Positions 1-17,796 are shown, numbered from the stretch's first letter. The stretch is 64,000 bases of DNA from Actinomyces respiraculi (GCF_014595995.2 NZ_CP063989.1:2294001-2358000), one strand, 5' to 3'. Program-made: numbers and translations. Notes: generated by a model not told the origin, from the letters alone.

Positions 1-210
1 GACGCGGACGCGGTCACGCGTACGCTCGATGTCCACCTTGGAGATACCCGCACGCTCCATGCCGTCCTCCATGAGGCGGCGGATCTTGACGTCCTCCTCG
101 ACGAAGTCGCGGTAGCGCTGACCCGGCTTCGTGGAGTCGGCGAACCAGCGCGAGCGGTGGTCCGTCGTGATGCCCAGGCGGAACCCGGTCGGGTTGACCT
201 TGTGCCCCAT
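1..210 (-). CDS. rpsC: 30S ribosomal protein S3, amino-terminal part
   Basis: First 70 codons of S3, a protein of the 30S head at the mRNA entry side. The frame opens with [13 protein letters not shown], the usual S3 start, and then runs off the left edge of the window, so the stop is not seen. Its ATG shares one base with the TAA of rplV (TAATG), so translation is coupled to the gene before it. It is the last visible gene of an S10-type operon read leftwards. Whether the full protein has normal length cannot be judged here. Confidence 0.98.
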   Translation of the reverse strand, partial: MGHKVNPTGFRLGITTDHRSRWFADSTKPGQRYRDFVEEDVKIRRLMEDGMERAGISKVDIERTRDRVRV

Positions 211-587
211 TACCGGGCTCCTTCCTTCTTCGCGGAGTCGGCCTTGGGGCCGACGATGACGGTGATGTGGCTGGTGCGCTTGAGGATCCGGCCGGCGCGC
301 CCCTGGGCGCGGGGGCGGAAACGCTTGAGGGTGGGGCCCTCGTCAGCAAACACCTCGGTGATGTAGAGCTCGCTCTCGTCGAACCGCTCACCGGCTCGCT
401 CGGCCTTGACCCGGGCGTTGGCGATGGCGGACTCGATGACCTTGCGCACCGGCACCGCAGCGGCCTGCGGGGCGAAACGGAGCACGTTGACGGCCTCGAG
501 GGCGTTCTTGCCGCGGACGACGTCCACGATGCGACGGGCCTTCATCGGCGTGCAGCGCACGTACTTGGCCTGCGCCTTGGCTTCCAT
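210..587 (-). CDS. rplV: 50S ribosomal protein L22
   Basis: L22, 125 residues, binds 23S rRNA and contributes a long hairpin to the wall of the peptide exit tunnel. The start [19 protein letters not shown] and the central [12 protein letters not shown] are typical of the family. The end is the hairpin strand THITVIVG-like segment followed by a lysine-rich tail. It lies between rpsS and rpsC in the standard S10 order and overlaps the rpsC start by one base. The length is normal for actinobacteria and nothing looks unusual. The identification is secure from sequence and gene order. Confidence 0.98.
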   Translation of the reverse strand: MEAKAQAKYVRCTPMKARRIVDVVRGKNALEAVNVLRFAPQAAAVPVRKVIESAIANARVKAERAGERFDESELYITEVFADEGPTLKRFRPRAQGRAGRILKRTSHITVIVGPKADSAKKEGAR

Positions 588-616
588 GTTCTCTGCCTCT
601 CTGACTTCCGTCGGCG

Positions 617-895
617 TCAGCGACGCGACTTGCGGTCGTCCTTGACGTGCCCGCGGAAGGTACGGGTCGGAGCGAACTCACCGAGCTTGTGGCCCACCAT
701 GGACTCAGTGACGAAGACCGGGACGTGCTTGCGACCGTCGTGGACGGCGAAGGTGTGTCCGAGGAAGTCCGGCGTGATGACCGAACGACGGGACCAGGTC
801 TTGATGACGTTCTTGGTGCCCTTCTCGTTCTGGGCGTCCACCTTCTTCATGAGGTGGTCGTCGACGAAGGGACCCTTCTTCAGGCTGCGCGGCAT
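617..895 (-). CDS. rpsS: 30S ribosomal protein S19
   Basis: S19, 92 residues, sits in the 30S head and forms a bridge with S13 and the 50S subunit. The start [15 protein letters not shown] and the later stretch [16 protein letters not shown] are strongly conserved in the family. An AGGAGCC ribosome binding site lies just upstream of the ATG. It follows rplB after a 12-base gap and precedes rplV by 29 bases, so the genes are co-transcribed. Length and gene order are ordinary. Confidence 0.98.
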   Translation of the reverse strand: MPRSLKKGPFVDDHLMKKVDAQNEKGTKNVIKTWSRRSVITPDFLGHTFAVHDGRKHVPVFVTESMVGHKLGEFAPTRTFRGHVKDDRKSRR

Positions 896-907
896 ATCAG
901 GCTCCTA

Positions 908-1744
<837 letters not shown>

Positions 1745-1765
1745 GTCGTTTCTTTACCTTCCGTG

Positions 1766-2071
1766 TCACTTAGCCACGTCGCCAAAGATGTCGATGGTCC
1801 CCTCACGCAGCGTGACGATCGCGCGCTTGGTGGCCTTCGTCCTGCCCAGGCCCGTGCGGGTCCGGCGGGTCTTGCCGGGACGGTTCTGGGTGTTCACCGA
1901 CTCGACCTTGACACCGAAGATGGCCTCGATGGCCTGCTTGATCTCGGTCTTGTTCGAGCCCGGCGCGACGAGGAACGTGTACTGGCCACGGTCCATGCAG
2001 GCGTAGGACTTCTCGGAGACGACCGGCGCGACGATGACGTCGCGGGGGTTCTTGCTCTTCTCGAGGCTCAC
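1766..2071 (-). CDS. rplW: 50S ribosomal protein L23
   Basis: L23, 101 residues, lies at the polypeptide exit and docks trigger factor and the signal recognition particle. The sequence has the family segments [13 protein letters not shown] and [12 protein letters not shown]. The start is GTG and overlaps the rplD stop by four bases (GTGA), which indicates translational coupling. Gene order and length fit the S10 operon. Confidence 0.98.
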   Translation of the reverse strand: MSLEKSKNPRDVIVAPVVSEKSYACMDRGQYTFLVAPGSNKTEIKQAIEAIFGVKVESVNTQNRPGKTRRTRTGLGRTKATKRAIVTLREGTIDIFGDVAK

Positions 2072-2712
2072 TTGGACTCCTCCTCACCCTTGCCGAGGAA
2101 GGTGTCCAGGGCGGCGGCAGTGAAAACGACGTCATCGTTGACGAGCACGTCGTAGGTGTTGAGCTGGTCGGCCCAGGTCACAAGGACGTCGGGCAGGTTG
2201 CGCAGGCTCAGGGCGGACAGGGTGTCCGCACGCTCCACGACCACCAGGGCCTTGCGGTCCGTGAGGTTGCGCAGGCCGGCGAGGGCGCCCTTGGTGGAGG
2301 GGGTCTCGGAGGCCAGGAACTCGGTGATGACGTGGACGCGGCCGTTGCGGGCGCGGTCGGACAGGGCGCTGCGCAGAGCGGCGGCCTTCATCTTCTTGGG
2401 GGTGCGCTGGGTGTAGTCGCGCGGCCGCGGGCCGTGCACAACCCCACCGCCGACGAACTGCGGGGCGCGGGTCGAGCCCTGACGGGCGCGGCCGGTGCCC
2501 TTCTGGCGGTAGGGCTTGCGGCCACCACCGCGGACGGCGCCGCGGTTCTTGGTGGCGTGGGTGCCCTGACGCGCAGCAGCGAGCTGGGCGACGACGACCT
2601 GGTGCATGAGCGGGATGTTGAGCTCGGCGTCGAAGATCTCGGCGGGCAGCTCGGCGGTGCCGGTCTTCTTGCCCTTGGAGTCAACGATGTCGACGGAGAG
2701 AACGTCAGCCAT
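2068..2712 (-). CDS. rplD: 50S ribosomal protein L4
   Basis: L4, 214 residues, has an extended loop that reaches the constriction of the exit tunnel. That loop is visible as the basic stretch [19 protein letters not shown]. The rest of the protein is the usual globular fold ending with a short acidic-lysine tail. The ATG has an AGGGAGCC site upstream and lies only four bases from the rplC stop. In E. coli L4 autoregulates its operon through the S10 leader. No comparable leader was identified here. Confidence 0.98.
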   Translation of the reverse strand: MADVLSVDIVDSKGKKTGTAELPAEIFDAELNIPLMHQVVVAQLAAARQGTHATKNRGAVRGGGRKPYRQKGTGRARQGSTRAPQFVGGGVVHGPRPRDYTQRTPKKMKAAALRSALSDRARNGRVHVITEFLASETPSTKGALAGLRNLTDRKALVVVERADTLSALSLRNLPDVLVTWADQLNTYDVLVNDDVVFTAAALDTFLGKGEEESK

Positions 2713-2716
2713 GGTG

Positions 2717-3385
2717 TCAGGCTCCCTTCACCGCGGTGCGGACGACGACGACCGAGCCCTTGGGGCCGGGGATGGCGCCGTTGACGAGCAGGACGCCCTT
2801 GACGGCGTCCACGCCACGAACCTTGAGGTTCTGGACGGTGGTGGTCGCGTGGCCCATGCGTCCGGCCATGCGCAGACCCTTGAAGATGCGACCCGGGGTG
2901 GCGCAGGCGCCGACGGAGCCGGGCTTGCGGTGGTTGCGGTGCGCACCGTGCGAGGCGGAGACGCCCTTGAAGCCGTGACGCTTCATGACACCCGCGAAGC
3001 CCTTGCCCTTGGAGGTGCCCTGGACGTCCACGAGCTGGCCGACCTCGAAGATGTCGGCGGTGAGCTCCTGGCCCAGGGTGAACTCGGAGGCGAGGGAGGT
3101 GCGGATCTCGGCGACGTGGCGACGCGGGGCGACGCCGGCCTTGGCAAAGTGGCCCTGGAGGGGCTTGGTGACCTTGCGCTCGTCGATCTCGCCGAAGGCG
3201 AGCTGGACGGCCTCGTAGCCGTCGGTCTCGACGTTGCGGACCTGGGTCACGACGTTGGTGTCGACGCGGACCACGGTGACGGGACGCATGATGCCGTTCT
3301 CGTCCCAGATCTGCGTCATGCCGAGCTTGGTGCCGAGCAGCGCCTTGGCAGGCGCGGCCGGAGCCGGCTGGTTAAGCGTAGTCAT
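2717..3385 (-). CDS. rplC: 50S ribosomal protein L3
   Basis: L3, 222 residues, nucleates early assembly of the 50S subunit. After a short Ala/Pro-rich amino end it shows [15 protein letters not shown]. Later it has the loop [15 protein letters not shown] followed by RMAGRMGH, which reaches towards the peptidyl transferase centre. A GAGGACT site precedes the ATG. It sits between rpsJ and rplD in canonical order. No anomaly was seen. Confidence 0.98.
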   Translation of the reverse strand: MTTLNQPAPAAPAKALLGTKLGMTQIWDENGIMRPVTVVRVDTNVVTQVRNVETDGYEAVQLAFGEIDERKVTKPLQGHFAKAGVAPRRHVAEIRTSLASEFTLGQELTADIFEVGQLVDVQGTSKGKGFAGVMKRHGFKGVSASHGAHRNHRKPGSVGACATPGRIFKGLRMAGRMGHATTTVQNLKVRGVDAVKGVLLVNGAIPGPKGSVVVVRTAVKGA

Positions 3386-3396
3386 GGCTTCAGTCC

Positions 3397-3705
3397 TCAG
3401 AGCTTGATCTCGATGTTGACGTCCGCGGGCAGGTCGAGGCGCATGAGCGAGTCGACGGCCTTGGGGGTCGGGTCGATGATGTCGATCAGCCGCTTGTGCG
3501 TGCGCATCTCGAAGTGCTCACGGCTGTCCTTGTACTTGTGGGGCGACCGGATGACGCAGAACACGTTCTTCTCGGTCGGCAGCGGCACCGGGCCCACGAC
3601 CGTCGCACCTGCGCGAGTCACGACGTCGACGATCTTGCGCGCCGAGCTGTCGATGACCTCGTGGTCGTAGGACTTGAGCCGGATGCGGATCTTCTGTCCC
3701 GCCAT
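3397..3705 (-). CDS. rpsJ: 30S ribosomal protein S10
   Basis: S10, 102 residues, belongs to the 30S head and also acts as the NusE partner of NusB and NusG in transcription antitermination. The start is placed at [19 protein letters not shown] because this gives the standard 102-residue length and an AGAGAGG site lies upstream. A longer in-frame extension exists but is unlike any S10. The motif [13 protein letters not shown] is clear. This is the first gene of the S10 operon, and the 511 bases upstream separate it from tuf. Confidence 0.98.
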   Translation of the reverse strand: MAGQKIRIRLKSYDHEVIDSSARKIVDVVTRAGATVVGPVPLPTEKNVFCVIRSPHKYKDSREHFEMRTHKRLIDIIDPTPKAVDSLMRLDLPADVNIEIKL

Positions 3706-4133
3706 GGCGCCTAACCTCTCTTGCTTTCGGAGACCGGTCCACGCGCTCGGGCGTGTCGCTGACGCGACCTGCTCACACGCACTCACTGTTGACAATGAGG
3801 GACCGGTCTGGACACACGGAAACCCGGTGGGCACCGGGTCCGTCAGACTGGTTCCCGGGACGACCCCGGGAGGTGGTCGGCGCGCTGTCACGCACCGGCC
3901 AGGCAACGCTAGCAGCGCCGCGGCTCATGAGGAAAGCCGAGGGGGCGGTCCTCTCCTGTGAGACCGCCCACCCGGTCCACGCGCTCGGGCGTGTCGCGGG
4001 CGTCGGCAGCGCCCCGTGGGGTGCCGCCGTCGTCACCACACCACCCACCCCGCATGTGCCGCCCACCGTCCGGCCGCCGTCGTCGTCGGCCTGCTGCGTC
4101 GGCCTCTCCCCCGTCGGCCGGACCCAGGCATGA
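3706..4133. other. Intergenic region upstream of the S10 operon
   Basis: Non-coding stretch between the tuf terminator and rpsJ that must hold the promoter of the S10 operon. I see no confident -10/-35 pair. A TTGTCA on the minus strand near 3786-3791 is a possible -35. A short stem with GGGCGGTC at 3943-3950 and its complement at 3962-3969 could be a second terminator or a leader hairpin. A 26-bp direct repeat lies in this stretch and is listed separately. Confidence 0.5.
3734..3997. repeat. 26-bp direct repeat pair upstream of rpsJ
   Basis: An identical 26-bp sequence beginning CCGGTCCACGCGCTCGGGCG occurs at 3734-3759 and at 3972-3997, 238 bp apart. The first copy ends about 30 bases upstream of the rpsJ start. 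The repeat is not a simple palindrome. It could be a duplicated regulatory element of the S10 leader or a trace of recombination. No function can be assigned from sequence alone. Confidence 0.7.
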
Positions 4134-4171
4134 CGAATCCCCCCGGCTCCGTATGGAACCGGGGGGATTCG
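4134..4171 (-). terminator. Terminator of tuf
   Basis: A 17-bp stem with a single mismatch pairs 4134-4150 with 4155-4171 around a four-base loop, 46 bases after the tuf stop. The core is a C6/G6 run. There is no T-tract, which is common for actinobacterial terminators. Confidence 0.8.
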
Positions 4172-4216
4172 ACGTCGTCAGCAGCCTGCTGCGTTCACAG
4201 GACCTGCTGCATCAGA

Positions 4217-5407
4217 TCACTTGAGGATCTTGGTGACACGGCCGGAGCCGACGGTGCGACCACCCTCACGGATGGCGAAGCCGAGGCCCTCCTCCATGGC
4301 GATGGGCTGGATGAGCTCAACGGTCATCTCGGTGGTGTCGCCGGGCATGACCATCTCGGTGCCCTCGGGCAGCGTGATGACGCCGGTGACGTCCGTGGTG
4401 CGGAAGTAGAACTGCGGACGGTAGTTCGAGTAGAACGGGTTGTGACGGCCGCCCTCGTCCTTGGTGAGGATGTAGACGTGGCCCTCGAAGTCCGTGTGCG
4501 GGGTGATGGAGCCGGGCTTGACGACAACCTGGCCGCGCTCGACGTCCTCACGCTTCGTGCCGCGCAGGAGCAGACCGCAGTTCTCGCCGGCCCACGCCTC
4601 GTCCATCTGCTTGTGGAACATCTCGATGCCCGTGACCGTGGTCTTCTGGGCCTCGCGGATACCGAGGATCTCGACCTCGGAGTTGATCGGGAGCTTGCCG
4701 CGCTCGACACGGCCGGTGACGACGGTGCCACGACCGGTGATCGTGAAGACGTCCTCAACGGGCATGAGGAAGGGCTTGTCCATGTCGCGCTCGGGGGTCG
4801 GGATGTACTCGTCGACCGCGTCCATGAGCTCCTTGATCTTCTCGGCCCAGGCGGCGTCGCCCTCGAGCGCCTGGAAGGCGGAGACCCGGATGACGGGGGC
4901 GTTGTCGCCGTCGTACTCCTGGGAGGACAGCAGCTCGCGCACCTCCATCTCGACGAGCTCGAGGAGCTCCTCGTCCTCGACCATGTCGCACTTGTTGAGG
5001 GCGACGAGGAGGGTGGGGACACCGACCTGACGGGCGAGCAGGACGTGCTCGCGGGTCTGGGCCATGGGGCCGTCGGTGGCGGCGACCACCAGGATCGCGC
5101 CATCCATCTGGGCGGCACCGGTGATCATGTTCTTGATGTAGTCGGCGTGGCCAGGGGCGTCAACGTGGGCGTAGTGACGCTTCTCGGTCTCGTACTCGAC
5201 GTGCGCGATGTTGATCGTGATACCGCGCTGACGCTCCTCGGGAGCCTTGTCGATCTCGTCGAAGGGCGTGAAGGGGTTGAGGTCCGGGTACAGGTCGTGC
5301 AGCGTCTTGGAGATCGCGGCAGTCAGCGTCGTCTTGCCGTGGTCGACGTGACCGATCGTTCCGATGTTGACGTGCGGCTTGGTCCGCTCGAACTTGGCCT
5401 TGGCCAC
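4217..5407 (-). CDS. tuf: Elongation factor Tu
   Basis: EF-Tu, 396 residues, delivers aminoacyl-tRNA to the ribosome at the cost of GTP. The GTPase motifs are all present: GHVDHGKTT, the DAPGHADY switch, and NKCDMV for guanine recognition. Domains 2 and 3 follow at normal length. The start is GTG, preceded by AGGAGG at good spacing. It follows fusA in the str operon but has a 189-base gap, and fusA has its own terminator. The gap contains TAGCAT (minus strand, 5461-5466) as a weak candidate -10 for a dedicated tuf promoter. No mutation in a known elfamycin-contact region was looked for in detail. Confidence 0.99.
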   Translation of the reverse strand: MAKAKFERTKPHVNIGTIGHVDHGKTTLTAAISKTLHDLYPDLNPFTPFDEIDKAPEERQRGITINIAHVEYETEKRHYAHVDAPGHADYIKNMITGAAQMDGAILVVAATDGPMAQTREHVLLARQVGVPTLLVALNKCDMVEDEELLELVEMEVRELLSSQEYDGDNAPVIRVSAFQALEGDAAWAEKIKELMDAVDEYIPTPERDMDKPFLMPVEDVFTITGRGTVVTGRVERGKLPINSEVEILGIREAQKTTVTGIEMFHKQMDEAWAGENCGLLLRGTKREDVERGQVVVKPGSITPHTDFEGHVYILTKDEGGRHNPFYSNYRPQFYFRTTDVTGVITLPEGTEMVMPGDTTEMTVELIQPIAMEEGLGFAIREGGRTVGSGRVTKILK

Positions 5408-5552
5408 TTGTGTCCTCCTGGGACTCGGGGAGTTCTCTTCGTCGTGATTCGACTAACCACATGCTAGCCGTGCCCGAGTCGAGAATCTCTACTGATGGGT
5501 TGTTGGAAAGATTACTGGTTACGCGGGTCCCGCGCCTTGCGGGCCCGTGGTC

Positions 5553-5584
5553 CCGGGGTCGGACGGACTGCGTCCGACCCCCGG
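5553..5584 (-). terminator. Terminator of fusA
   Basis: A GC-rich hairpin pairs 5553-5565 with 5571-5584, with one extra C as a bulge, 13 bases after the fusA stop. It separates fusA from tuf transcriptionally, at least in part. Confidence 0.75.
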
Positions 5585-5596
5585 AAGCCGGGGGCG

Positions 5597-7732
5597 TCAC
5601 TCGCCCTTGGCCTTGGCGATGATCTCGTCGGCGACGTTCTTCGGGACCTCCGCGTAGGAGTCGAAGGACATCGAGTACACCGCGCGACCCTGCGTCTTGG
5701 AGCGCAGGTCACCGACGTAGCCGAACATCTCGGACAGCGGGACCGCCGCCCGGATGACCTTCACACCGACGGCGTCCTCCATCGACTGGATCATGCCACG
5801 GCGAGAGTTGAGGTCGCCGATGACATCGCCCATGTACTCCTCGGGGGTACGCACCTCCACGGCCATGACGGGCTCGAGGAGGACCGGGTGGGCCTTCTTC
5901 GCACCTTCCTTGAACGCCATGGAGCCGGCGATCTTGAAGGCCATCTCGGAGGAGTCGACCTCGTGGTAGCCACCGTCGATGAGGGTCGCCTTGACGTCGA
6001 CCATCGGGTAGCCCGCGAGGACACCCGTGAGCATGGCCTCCTGGACGCCGGCGTCGACGCTGGGGATGTACTCACGCGGCACGCGGCCACCGGTGACGGC
6101 GTTGACGAACTCGTAGTGCTTCTTCTCCTCGCCCTCCGCGGCCTCAACGACCTCGAGGGGCTCGAAGGACATCTGCACCTTCGCGAACTGGCCGGAGCCA
6201 CCGGTCTGCTTCTTGTGCGTGTAGTCGACCTTGTCGACCTTGCGCTTGAGGGTCTCGCGGTAGGCCACCATCGGGTTACCGACGTTGGCCTCAACCTTGA
6301 ACTCGCGGCGCATACGGTCGACGAAGACGTCCAGGTGCAGCTCGCCCATACCGCCGATGACGGTCTGGCCGGTCTCCTCGTCGAGCTCGACCGTGAAGGT
6401 CGGGTCCTCCTCGGAGAGCTTCTGGATGGCGACACCCAGCTTCTCCTGGTCGCCCTTGGTCTTGGGCTCGATGGCCACGTGGATGACCGGGTCCGGGAAG
6501 GTCATGGACTCCAGGATGACCGGGGCCGACTGAGCGCACAGGGTGTCACCGGTGGTGACGTCCTTGAGACCGATGAAGGCGTAGATGTGGCCCGCGTGGG
6601 CGACATCGACCGGGTTCTCCTTGTTGGAGTGCATCTGGAACATCTTCCCGATGCGCTCCTTCTTGCCCTTGGTGGCGTTGAGGACCTGCTCACCGGAGGA
6701 GACCTTGCCCGAGTAGACGCGCACGTAAACGAGCTTGCCGTAGAACGGGTGGGTCGCCACCTTGAAGGCGAGGCCGGAGAACGGAGCGTTGTCGTCGGAC
6801 TCGCGCACGATGACGTTCTCCTCGTCGCCGGGCACGTGCCCCTCGACGGCCGGCACGTCCAGCGGGGACGGCAGGTAGTCGATGACGGCGTCGAGAACGG
6901 GCTGGATGCCCTTGTTCTTGAAGGCGGAGCCCGCCAGGACGGGGAAGGCCTCGCCGGCGATGGTCAGCGCACGGATGCCACGCTTGATCTCCTCGACGGT
7001 GAGCTCACCCTCCTCGAGGTACTTCTCCATGAGCTCGTCGTCGACCTCGGCGACCGTCTCCATGAGCTCGGAGCGCAGTTCCTCGGCACGGGCCCGGAGG
7101 TCAGCGGGGATCTCCTCGTACTCGACGACGGCGCCGCGGGTCTCCTTGCCGTCGGCGTCCTTCTCGGGGAAGCGCACAGCGCGCATCTCGATGACGTCGA
7201 CGACGCCGGAGAACTCGCTCTCCGCACCGATGGGGAAGTTGATGACCATCGGCGTGGCGTGGAGGCGGTCACGGATCGTCTGGACGGAGAAGTCGAAGTT
7301 TGCGCCCAGCTTGTCCATCTTGTTGATGTAGCAGATGCGCGGAACGTTGTACTTGTCCGCCTGGCGCCACACGGTCTCGGACTGGGGCTCGACGCCCTCC
7401 TTGCCGTCGAAGACCGCGACGGCGCCGTCGAGCACGCGCAGGGAGCGCTCGACCTCCACCGTGAAGTCCACGTGGCCGGGGGTGTCGATGAGGTTGATCT
7501 GCGTGCCCTTCCAGAAGGTGGTGGTCGCAGCGGAGGTGATCGTGATGCCACGCTCCTGCTCCTGCTCCATCCAGTCCATCGTGGAGGCGCCGTCGTGGGT
7601 CTCACCGATCTTGTAGTTGATACCGGTGTAGAAGAGGATGCGCTCGGAGACGGTGGTCTTACCGGCATCGATATGCGCCATGATGCCGATGTTGCGGACC
7701 TTCGTGAGGTCAGTCAGCACGTCAAGTGCCAC
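5597..7732 (-). CDS. fusA: Elongation factor G
   Basis: EF-G, 711 residues, catalyses ribosomal translocation and, with RRF, recycling. The GTPase domain shows [17 protein letters not shown] and NKMD. Domains II to V follow and end with the usual KAKGE-like lysine tail. The start is GTG (encoding [16 protein letters not shown]) with an AAGGACT site upstream. Upstream is rpsG, with an 81-base gap that holds a strong hairpin. Length and motifs are ordinary for a housekeeping EF-G. Confidence 0.99.
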   Translation of the reverse strand: MALDVLTDLTKVRNIGIMAHIDAGKTTVSERILFYTGINYKIGETHDGASTMDWMEQEQERGITITSAATTTFWKGTQINLIDTPGHVDFTVEVERSLRVLDGAVAVFDGKEGVEPQSETVWRQADKYNVPRICYINKMDKLGANFDFSVQTIRDRLHATPMVINFPIGAESEFSGVVDVIEMRAVRFPEKDADGKETRGAVVEYEEIPADLRARAEELRSELMETVAEVDDELMEKYLEEGELTVEEIKRGIRALTIAGEAFPVLAGSAFKNKGIQPVLDAVIDYLPSPLDVPAVEGHVPGDEENVIVRESDDNAPFSGLAFKVATHPFYGKLVYVRVYSGKVSSGEQVLNATKGKKERIGKMFQMHSNKENPVDVAHAGHIYAFIGLKDVTTGDTLCAQSAPVILESMTFPDPVIHVAIEPKTKGDQEKLGVAIQKLSEEDPTFTVELDEETGQTVIGGMGELHLDVFVDRMRREFKVEANVGNPMVAYRETLKRKVDKVDYTHKKQTGGSGQFAKVQMSFEPLEVVEAAEGEEKKHYEFVNAVTGGRVPREYIPSVDAGVQEAMLTGVLAGYPMVDVKATLIDGGYHEVDSSEMAFKIAGSMAFKEGAKKAHPVLLEPVMAVEVRTPEEYMGDVIGDLNSRRGMIQSMEDAVGVKVIRAAVPLSEMFGYVGDLRSKTQGRAVYSMSFDSYAEVPKNVADEIIAKAKGE

Positions 7733-7766
7733 GTGAGAGTCCTTCGTTCAGTGGGGGAAGAGTCAG

Positions 7767-7805
7767 CGTCGGCCGGGGCCCGCCGGGTGCAGAGCCCGGC
7801 CGACG
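7767..7805 (-). terminator. Intercistronic hairpin between rpsG and fusA
   Basis: A perfect 11-bp stem pairs 7767-7777 with 7795-7805 inside the str operon. No separate fusA promoter is evident, so it is more likely a partial terminator or an mRNA-processing or stabilising hairpin than a full stop. Confidence 0.55.
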
Positions 7806-7813
7806 TGTAGCTG

Positions 7814-8284
7814 TTACCAGCGGTAGTGGGCGAAGGCCTTGTTGGACTCGGCCATGCGGTGCATGTCCTCGCGGCGCTTGACAGCGGCGCCCAGACCGTT
7901 GGAGGCGTCGAGGATCTCGTTCATAAGACGCTCGGTCATCGTGTTCTCACGACGCTGGCGGGAGTAGTCCACGAGCCAGCGCAGAGCGAGCGTGGTGGCG
8001 CGGTTGGGGCGCACCTCGACGGGGACCTGGTAGGTCGCACCGCCGACGCGGCGGGAGCGGACCTCGAGGGCCGGGCGGATGTTGTCCAGAGCGCGCTTGA
8101 GGACGGCGACCGGGTCCTGGTCCGTCTTGGAGCGCACACCCTCGAGGGCACCGTAGACGATGCGCTCGGCGGTGGACTTCTTGCCGTCCAGAAGGACGCG
8201 GTTGACGAGCTGGGTGACGACCGGCGAGCCGTAGACGGGGTCGACGGCGAGGGGGCGCCTGGGCGCGGGACCCTTACGAGGCAT
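7814..8284 (-). CDS. rpsG: 30S ribosomal protein S7
   Basis: S7, 156 residues, is the primary assembly protein of the 30S head. It starts [20 protein letters not shown] and shows the conserved [16 protein letters not shown] and [16 protein letters not shown] segments. Its ATG shares one base with the rpsL stop (TAATG). It is followed by fusA after an intercistronic hairpin. In E. coli S7 represses this operon by binding the intercistronic RNA. Whether that happens here is not evident. Confidence 0.98.
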   Translation of the reverse strand: MPRKGPAPRRPLAVDPVYGSPVVTQLVNRVLLDGKKSTAERIVYGALEGVRSKTDQDPVAVLKRALDNIRPALEVRSRRVGGATYQVPVEVRPNRATTLALRWLVDYSRQRRENTMTERLMNEILDASNGLGAAVKRREDMHRMAESNKAFAHYRW

Positions 8285-8658
8285 TACTTCTTCTCCTTCT
8301 TGGCGCCGTACTTCGAGCGTGCCTGCTGGCGTCCCTTGACACCCTGGGTGTCGAGGGAGCCGCGCACGATGTGGTAGCGGACACCGGGAAGGTCCTTCAC
8401 ACGACCACCGCGGACGAGCACGATCGAGTGCTCCTGGAGGTTGTGGCCCTCGCCGGGGATGTAGGCCGTGACCTCGATGCCGGACGACAGGCGCACACGG
8501 GCGACCTTACGCAGGGCGGAGTTGGGCTTCTTCGGGGTCGTGGTGTACACGCGGGTGCACACGCCACGACGCTGCGGGCTGGCCTTGAGCGCCGGCGTCT
8601 TGGACGACGAGCGCTTCGAGGAGCGGCCCTTGCGGACCAGCTGCTGAATGGTAGGCAC
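8284..8658 (-). CDS. rpsL: 30S ribosomal protein S12
   Basis: S12, 124 residues, lines the decoding site. The start is GTG at 8658 (encoding [12 protein letters not shown]) with GGAGA just upstream. Longer in-frame readings are rejected because this start gives exactly the family length. The lysines at the positions equivalent to K43 (in [13 protein letters not shown]) and K88 (in [13 protein letters not shown]) are wild type, so there is no sign of ribosomal streptomycin resistance. It is the first gene of the str operon. Confidence 0.98.
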   Translation of the reverse strand: MPTIQQLVRKGRSSKRSSSKTPALKASPQRRGVCTRVYTTTPKKPNSALRKVARVRLSSGIEVTAYIPGEGHNLQEHSIVLVRGGRVKDLPGVRYHIVRGSLDTQGVKGRQQARSKYGAKKEKK

Positions 8659-9073
8659 TACGGATTCTCCATCTAGAAGTGCGTCGGACAGTTCTGCTGC
8701 CTGCTGCCGGCCCTCGTCCTCGCTCACGGCGCGCGACGCCGCGGGGACCAGGCCGGTGCGCGTGTGACGCGCCCGGAGCCCCGCGGAGAAGGGGCCCGTC
8801 GGTTCCCGCCGCGGCAGACCCGCGTCACGGTGGCGCCGGGGGGCGCCTGCCGCTGGGAACGGAGTGGAGAACGGTGGCCCGCACGCGGGCACCGGAGACA
8901 AACATACCGAGCGGCCCTCTCCCCCGCCAGGCGCAGAGAGCAGCCGACGTCGTGTCATGCGACACGTCCACCCGCCCCGGAGCAGTACGACGACGGCGGG
9001 CCGCCACCTCGATGGTGACAGCCCGCCGTCGTCCCAGCCCAGTCGCGAGCCCGGCCTCAGGGCGGCGCTGCGC
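8659..9073. other. Intergenic region between rpoC and rpsL
   Basis: About 415 non-coding bases that should contain the str operon promoter on the minus strand. Visible elements are the rpoC terminator at 8989-9033 and a small hairpin (CGTGTC, ATGC loop, GACACG) at 8951-8966. No convincing promoter hexamers were found by eye. Confidence 0.5.
8989..9033 (-). terminator. Terminator of rpoC
   Basis: A perfect 13-bp stem pairs 8989-9001 with 9021-9033. The loop carries its own short stem (CACC...GGTG). It starts 41 bases after the rpoC stop. Confidence 0.85.
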
Positions 9074-13030
<3,957 letters not shown>

Positions 13031-13125
13031 AGTTCCTCATTCCGATGTGTCAGCTCATCGTGTGTGTCTTGGTGGGGCTGCCGGGGCGTTGTTCCATGAC
13101 GCTGCCGGTGGCCCGTGGGGCCCGG

Positions 13126-13153
13126 GAGGGGGCGGGGCGGTGCTCGCCCCCTC
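13126..13153 (-). terminator. Intercistronic hairpin between rpoB and rpoC
   Basis: A 9-bp stem (GAGGGGGCG at 13126-13134 with CGCCCCCTC at 13145-13153) lies 20 bases after rpoB. Because rpoC needs read-through, this may be an attenuator or processing site, not a complete terminator. Confidence 0.5.
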
Positions 13154-13172
13154 TACCGGGTCCCGGTTGGGC

Positions 13173-16697
<3,525 letters not shown>

Positions 16698-16975
16698 AGG
16701 GGGATCCTTCCCTCATCTCGGGGATCACTCTGCGTACACTGCGCGATGGCGACCGGGTACGCCGCGGCGGGTCCAGGCCAGGGCCTGTGCTCCGTCGGGC
16801 GATCACACTCGCGCTAGTACACACAATGGACGCAAAGCGCTAGCGTACACGCCGCCCCCAGCCGTCTCTATGGCCGGACCCCTCAGGTTCTTGCGATCCC
16901 GGACACATTCGTGGATACTGCCCGGCTTTCGCCCGTGGGTGCGTTCCGACGGCGGCCGCGGGTCGGTGCACACGC
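16698..16975. other. rpoB upstream region
   Basis: Non-coding DNA directly upstream of rpoB, expected to hold the rpoB promoter on the minus strand. I could not define a confident -35/-10 pair. CGCTAGTACAC-like and CGCTAGCGTACAC-like segments occur about 27 bp apart near 16812-16850 and may be regulatory. Confidence 0.4.
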
Positions 16976-17187
16976 GTCATGCCCCGCCCACCTGGGGACT
17001 GGACAGCGGCGCGGTACTCGTCGGTGGTGGCGGGCCGTCATGCCCCGCCTACCTGGAGACTGGACCGGGTGAGGACCTCCTGTTCCTCCGCACGGCCGTG
17101 GAGCCCCGCCCACCTGGGGGCTGGGGTCTGGGGGATGGCCCACCCGTGCCGACGGGCCGTGAGGCCCCGCCCACCTGGGGGCTGGAC
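16976..17187. CRISPR. CRISPR-like array, four degenerate repeats
   Basis: Four copies of a 29-bp unit start at 16976, 17037, 17098 and 17159, exactly 61 bp apart. They share the core GCCCCGCCCACCTGGGG with a few substitutions. Copies 1 and 2 differ at two positions, and copies 1 and 4 at three. The three 32-bp intervals differ from each other except for a shared terminal GGCC. A 29 + 32 bp period is the type I-E CRISPR geometry, and the minus-strand unit has the TCCCC(N8)GGGG symmetry of such repeats. The period is not a multiple of three, which argues against coding repeats. No cas genes are in the window and the repeats are imperfect, so this could be a decayed orphan array or an unrelated tandem repeat. 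Confidence 0.42.
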
Positions 17188-17208
17188 CGGGATGTGCGCT
17201 GAACATGG

Positions 17209-17420
17209 GCCCCTCCTCGCGTTCCCGGGTGTGGCACGCTCATGCGCCCGCACAACCGCAGCCTCCACAGGCCCCTCCTGGTGTTCCCCGGTGTGGCGGA
17301 CGCACAGGCGGGCCTGGTTGAGCGCGGCGGGCCTGGTTGGCGTGGTCGGGCTTGGGTGAGTGCGGCGGGTGCGTTGGCGTGGCGGGCCTGGTTGGTGTGG
17401 TCGGGCTTGGGTGAGCGCGG
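17209..17420. repeat. Imperfect direct repeats downstream of the CRISPR-like array
   Basis: Two repeat pairs follow the array. A roughly 30-bp unit beginning GGCCCCTCCT starts near 17209 and again near 17271. A 38-bp unit containing GGGCCTGGTTGG starts at 17328 and again at 17383, 55 bp apart with two differences. None appears coding. Function unknown. Confidence 0.6.
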
Positions 17421-17463
17421 CTGGCGTCCGTCGCGGCTCGCAGAGGACTCGGCTACCGCCGTT

Positions 17464-17625
17464 GATCTCGTTCCTCACAAGTCGATCTCGCTCCTCAGGT
17501 TCTGATCTCGTTCCCCAGAAGTCGATCTCGTTCCTTGTACGAACGAGGTCGAGCGCTGGGGAACGAGATGGATGGGCGAGGAACGAGATCGACGGGCGAG
17601 GCACGAGGGCGAGGCACGAGATGGA
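17464..17625. repeat. 20-bp-periodic palindromic repeat array
   Basis: GATCTCGTTCC-type motifs begin at 17464, 17484, 17504 and 17524, exactly 20 bp apart. After a centre near 17538 the reverse complement GGAACGAGATC-type motif recurs at 17541, 17561, 17581 and, more weakly, 17601 and 17614. The inner part can fold into a long stem (ATCTCGTTCCCCAG with CTGGGGAACGAGAT). It lies between rpoB and the DUF192 gene in non-coding DNA. It could be a protein-binding array, a cruciform, or a bidirectional transcription barrier. Confidence 0.75.
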
Positions 17626-17796
17626 CGGGCAGGGACCTGCGCCCGATGCCCGGAAGAGGGGCGGGTGGGCGGGTTGCGCAGGCATGACAGCCGACCCCTC
17701 GGCCAGCTCAGAGATGTGGTGGCTCAAACGACCAGGAGGTGGTCCCACCGGCCGACGGCTGGAATCTCCATGTCATGGAGTGGTGAGGCTGGACCC

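Noticed and set aside
17464..17625. Iteron-like array considered as a replication origin.
   Set aside because: No replication initiator gene, AT-rich region or DnaA boxes are nearby, and the location between rpoB and rplJ is chromosomal.
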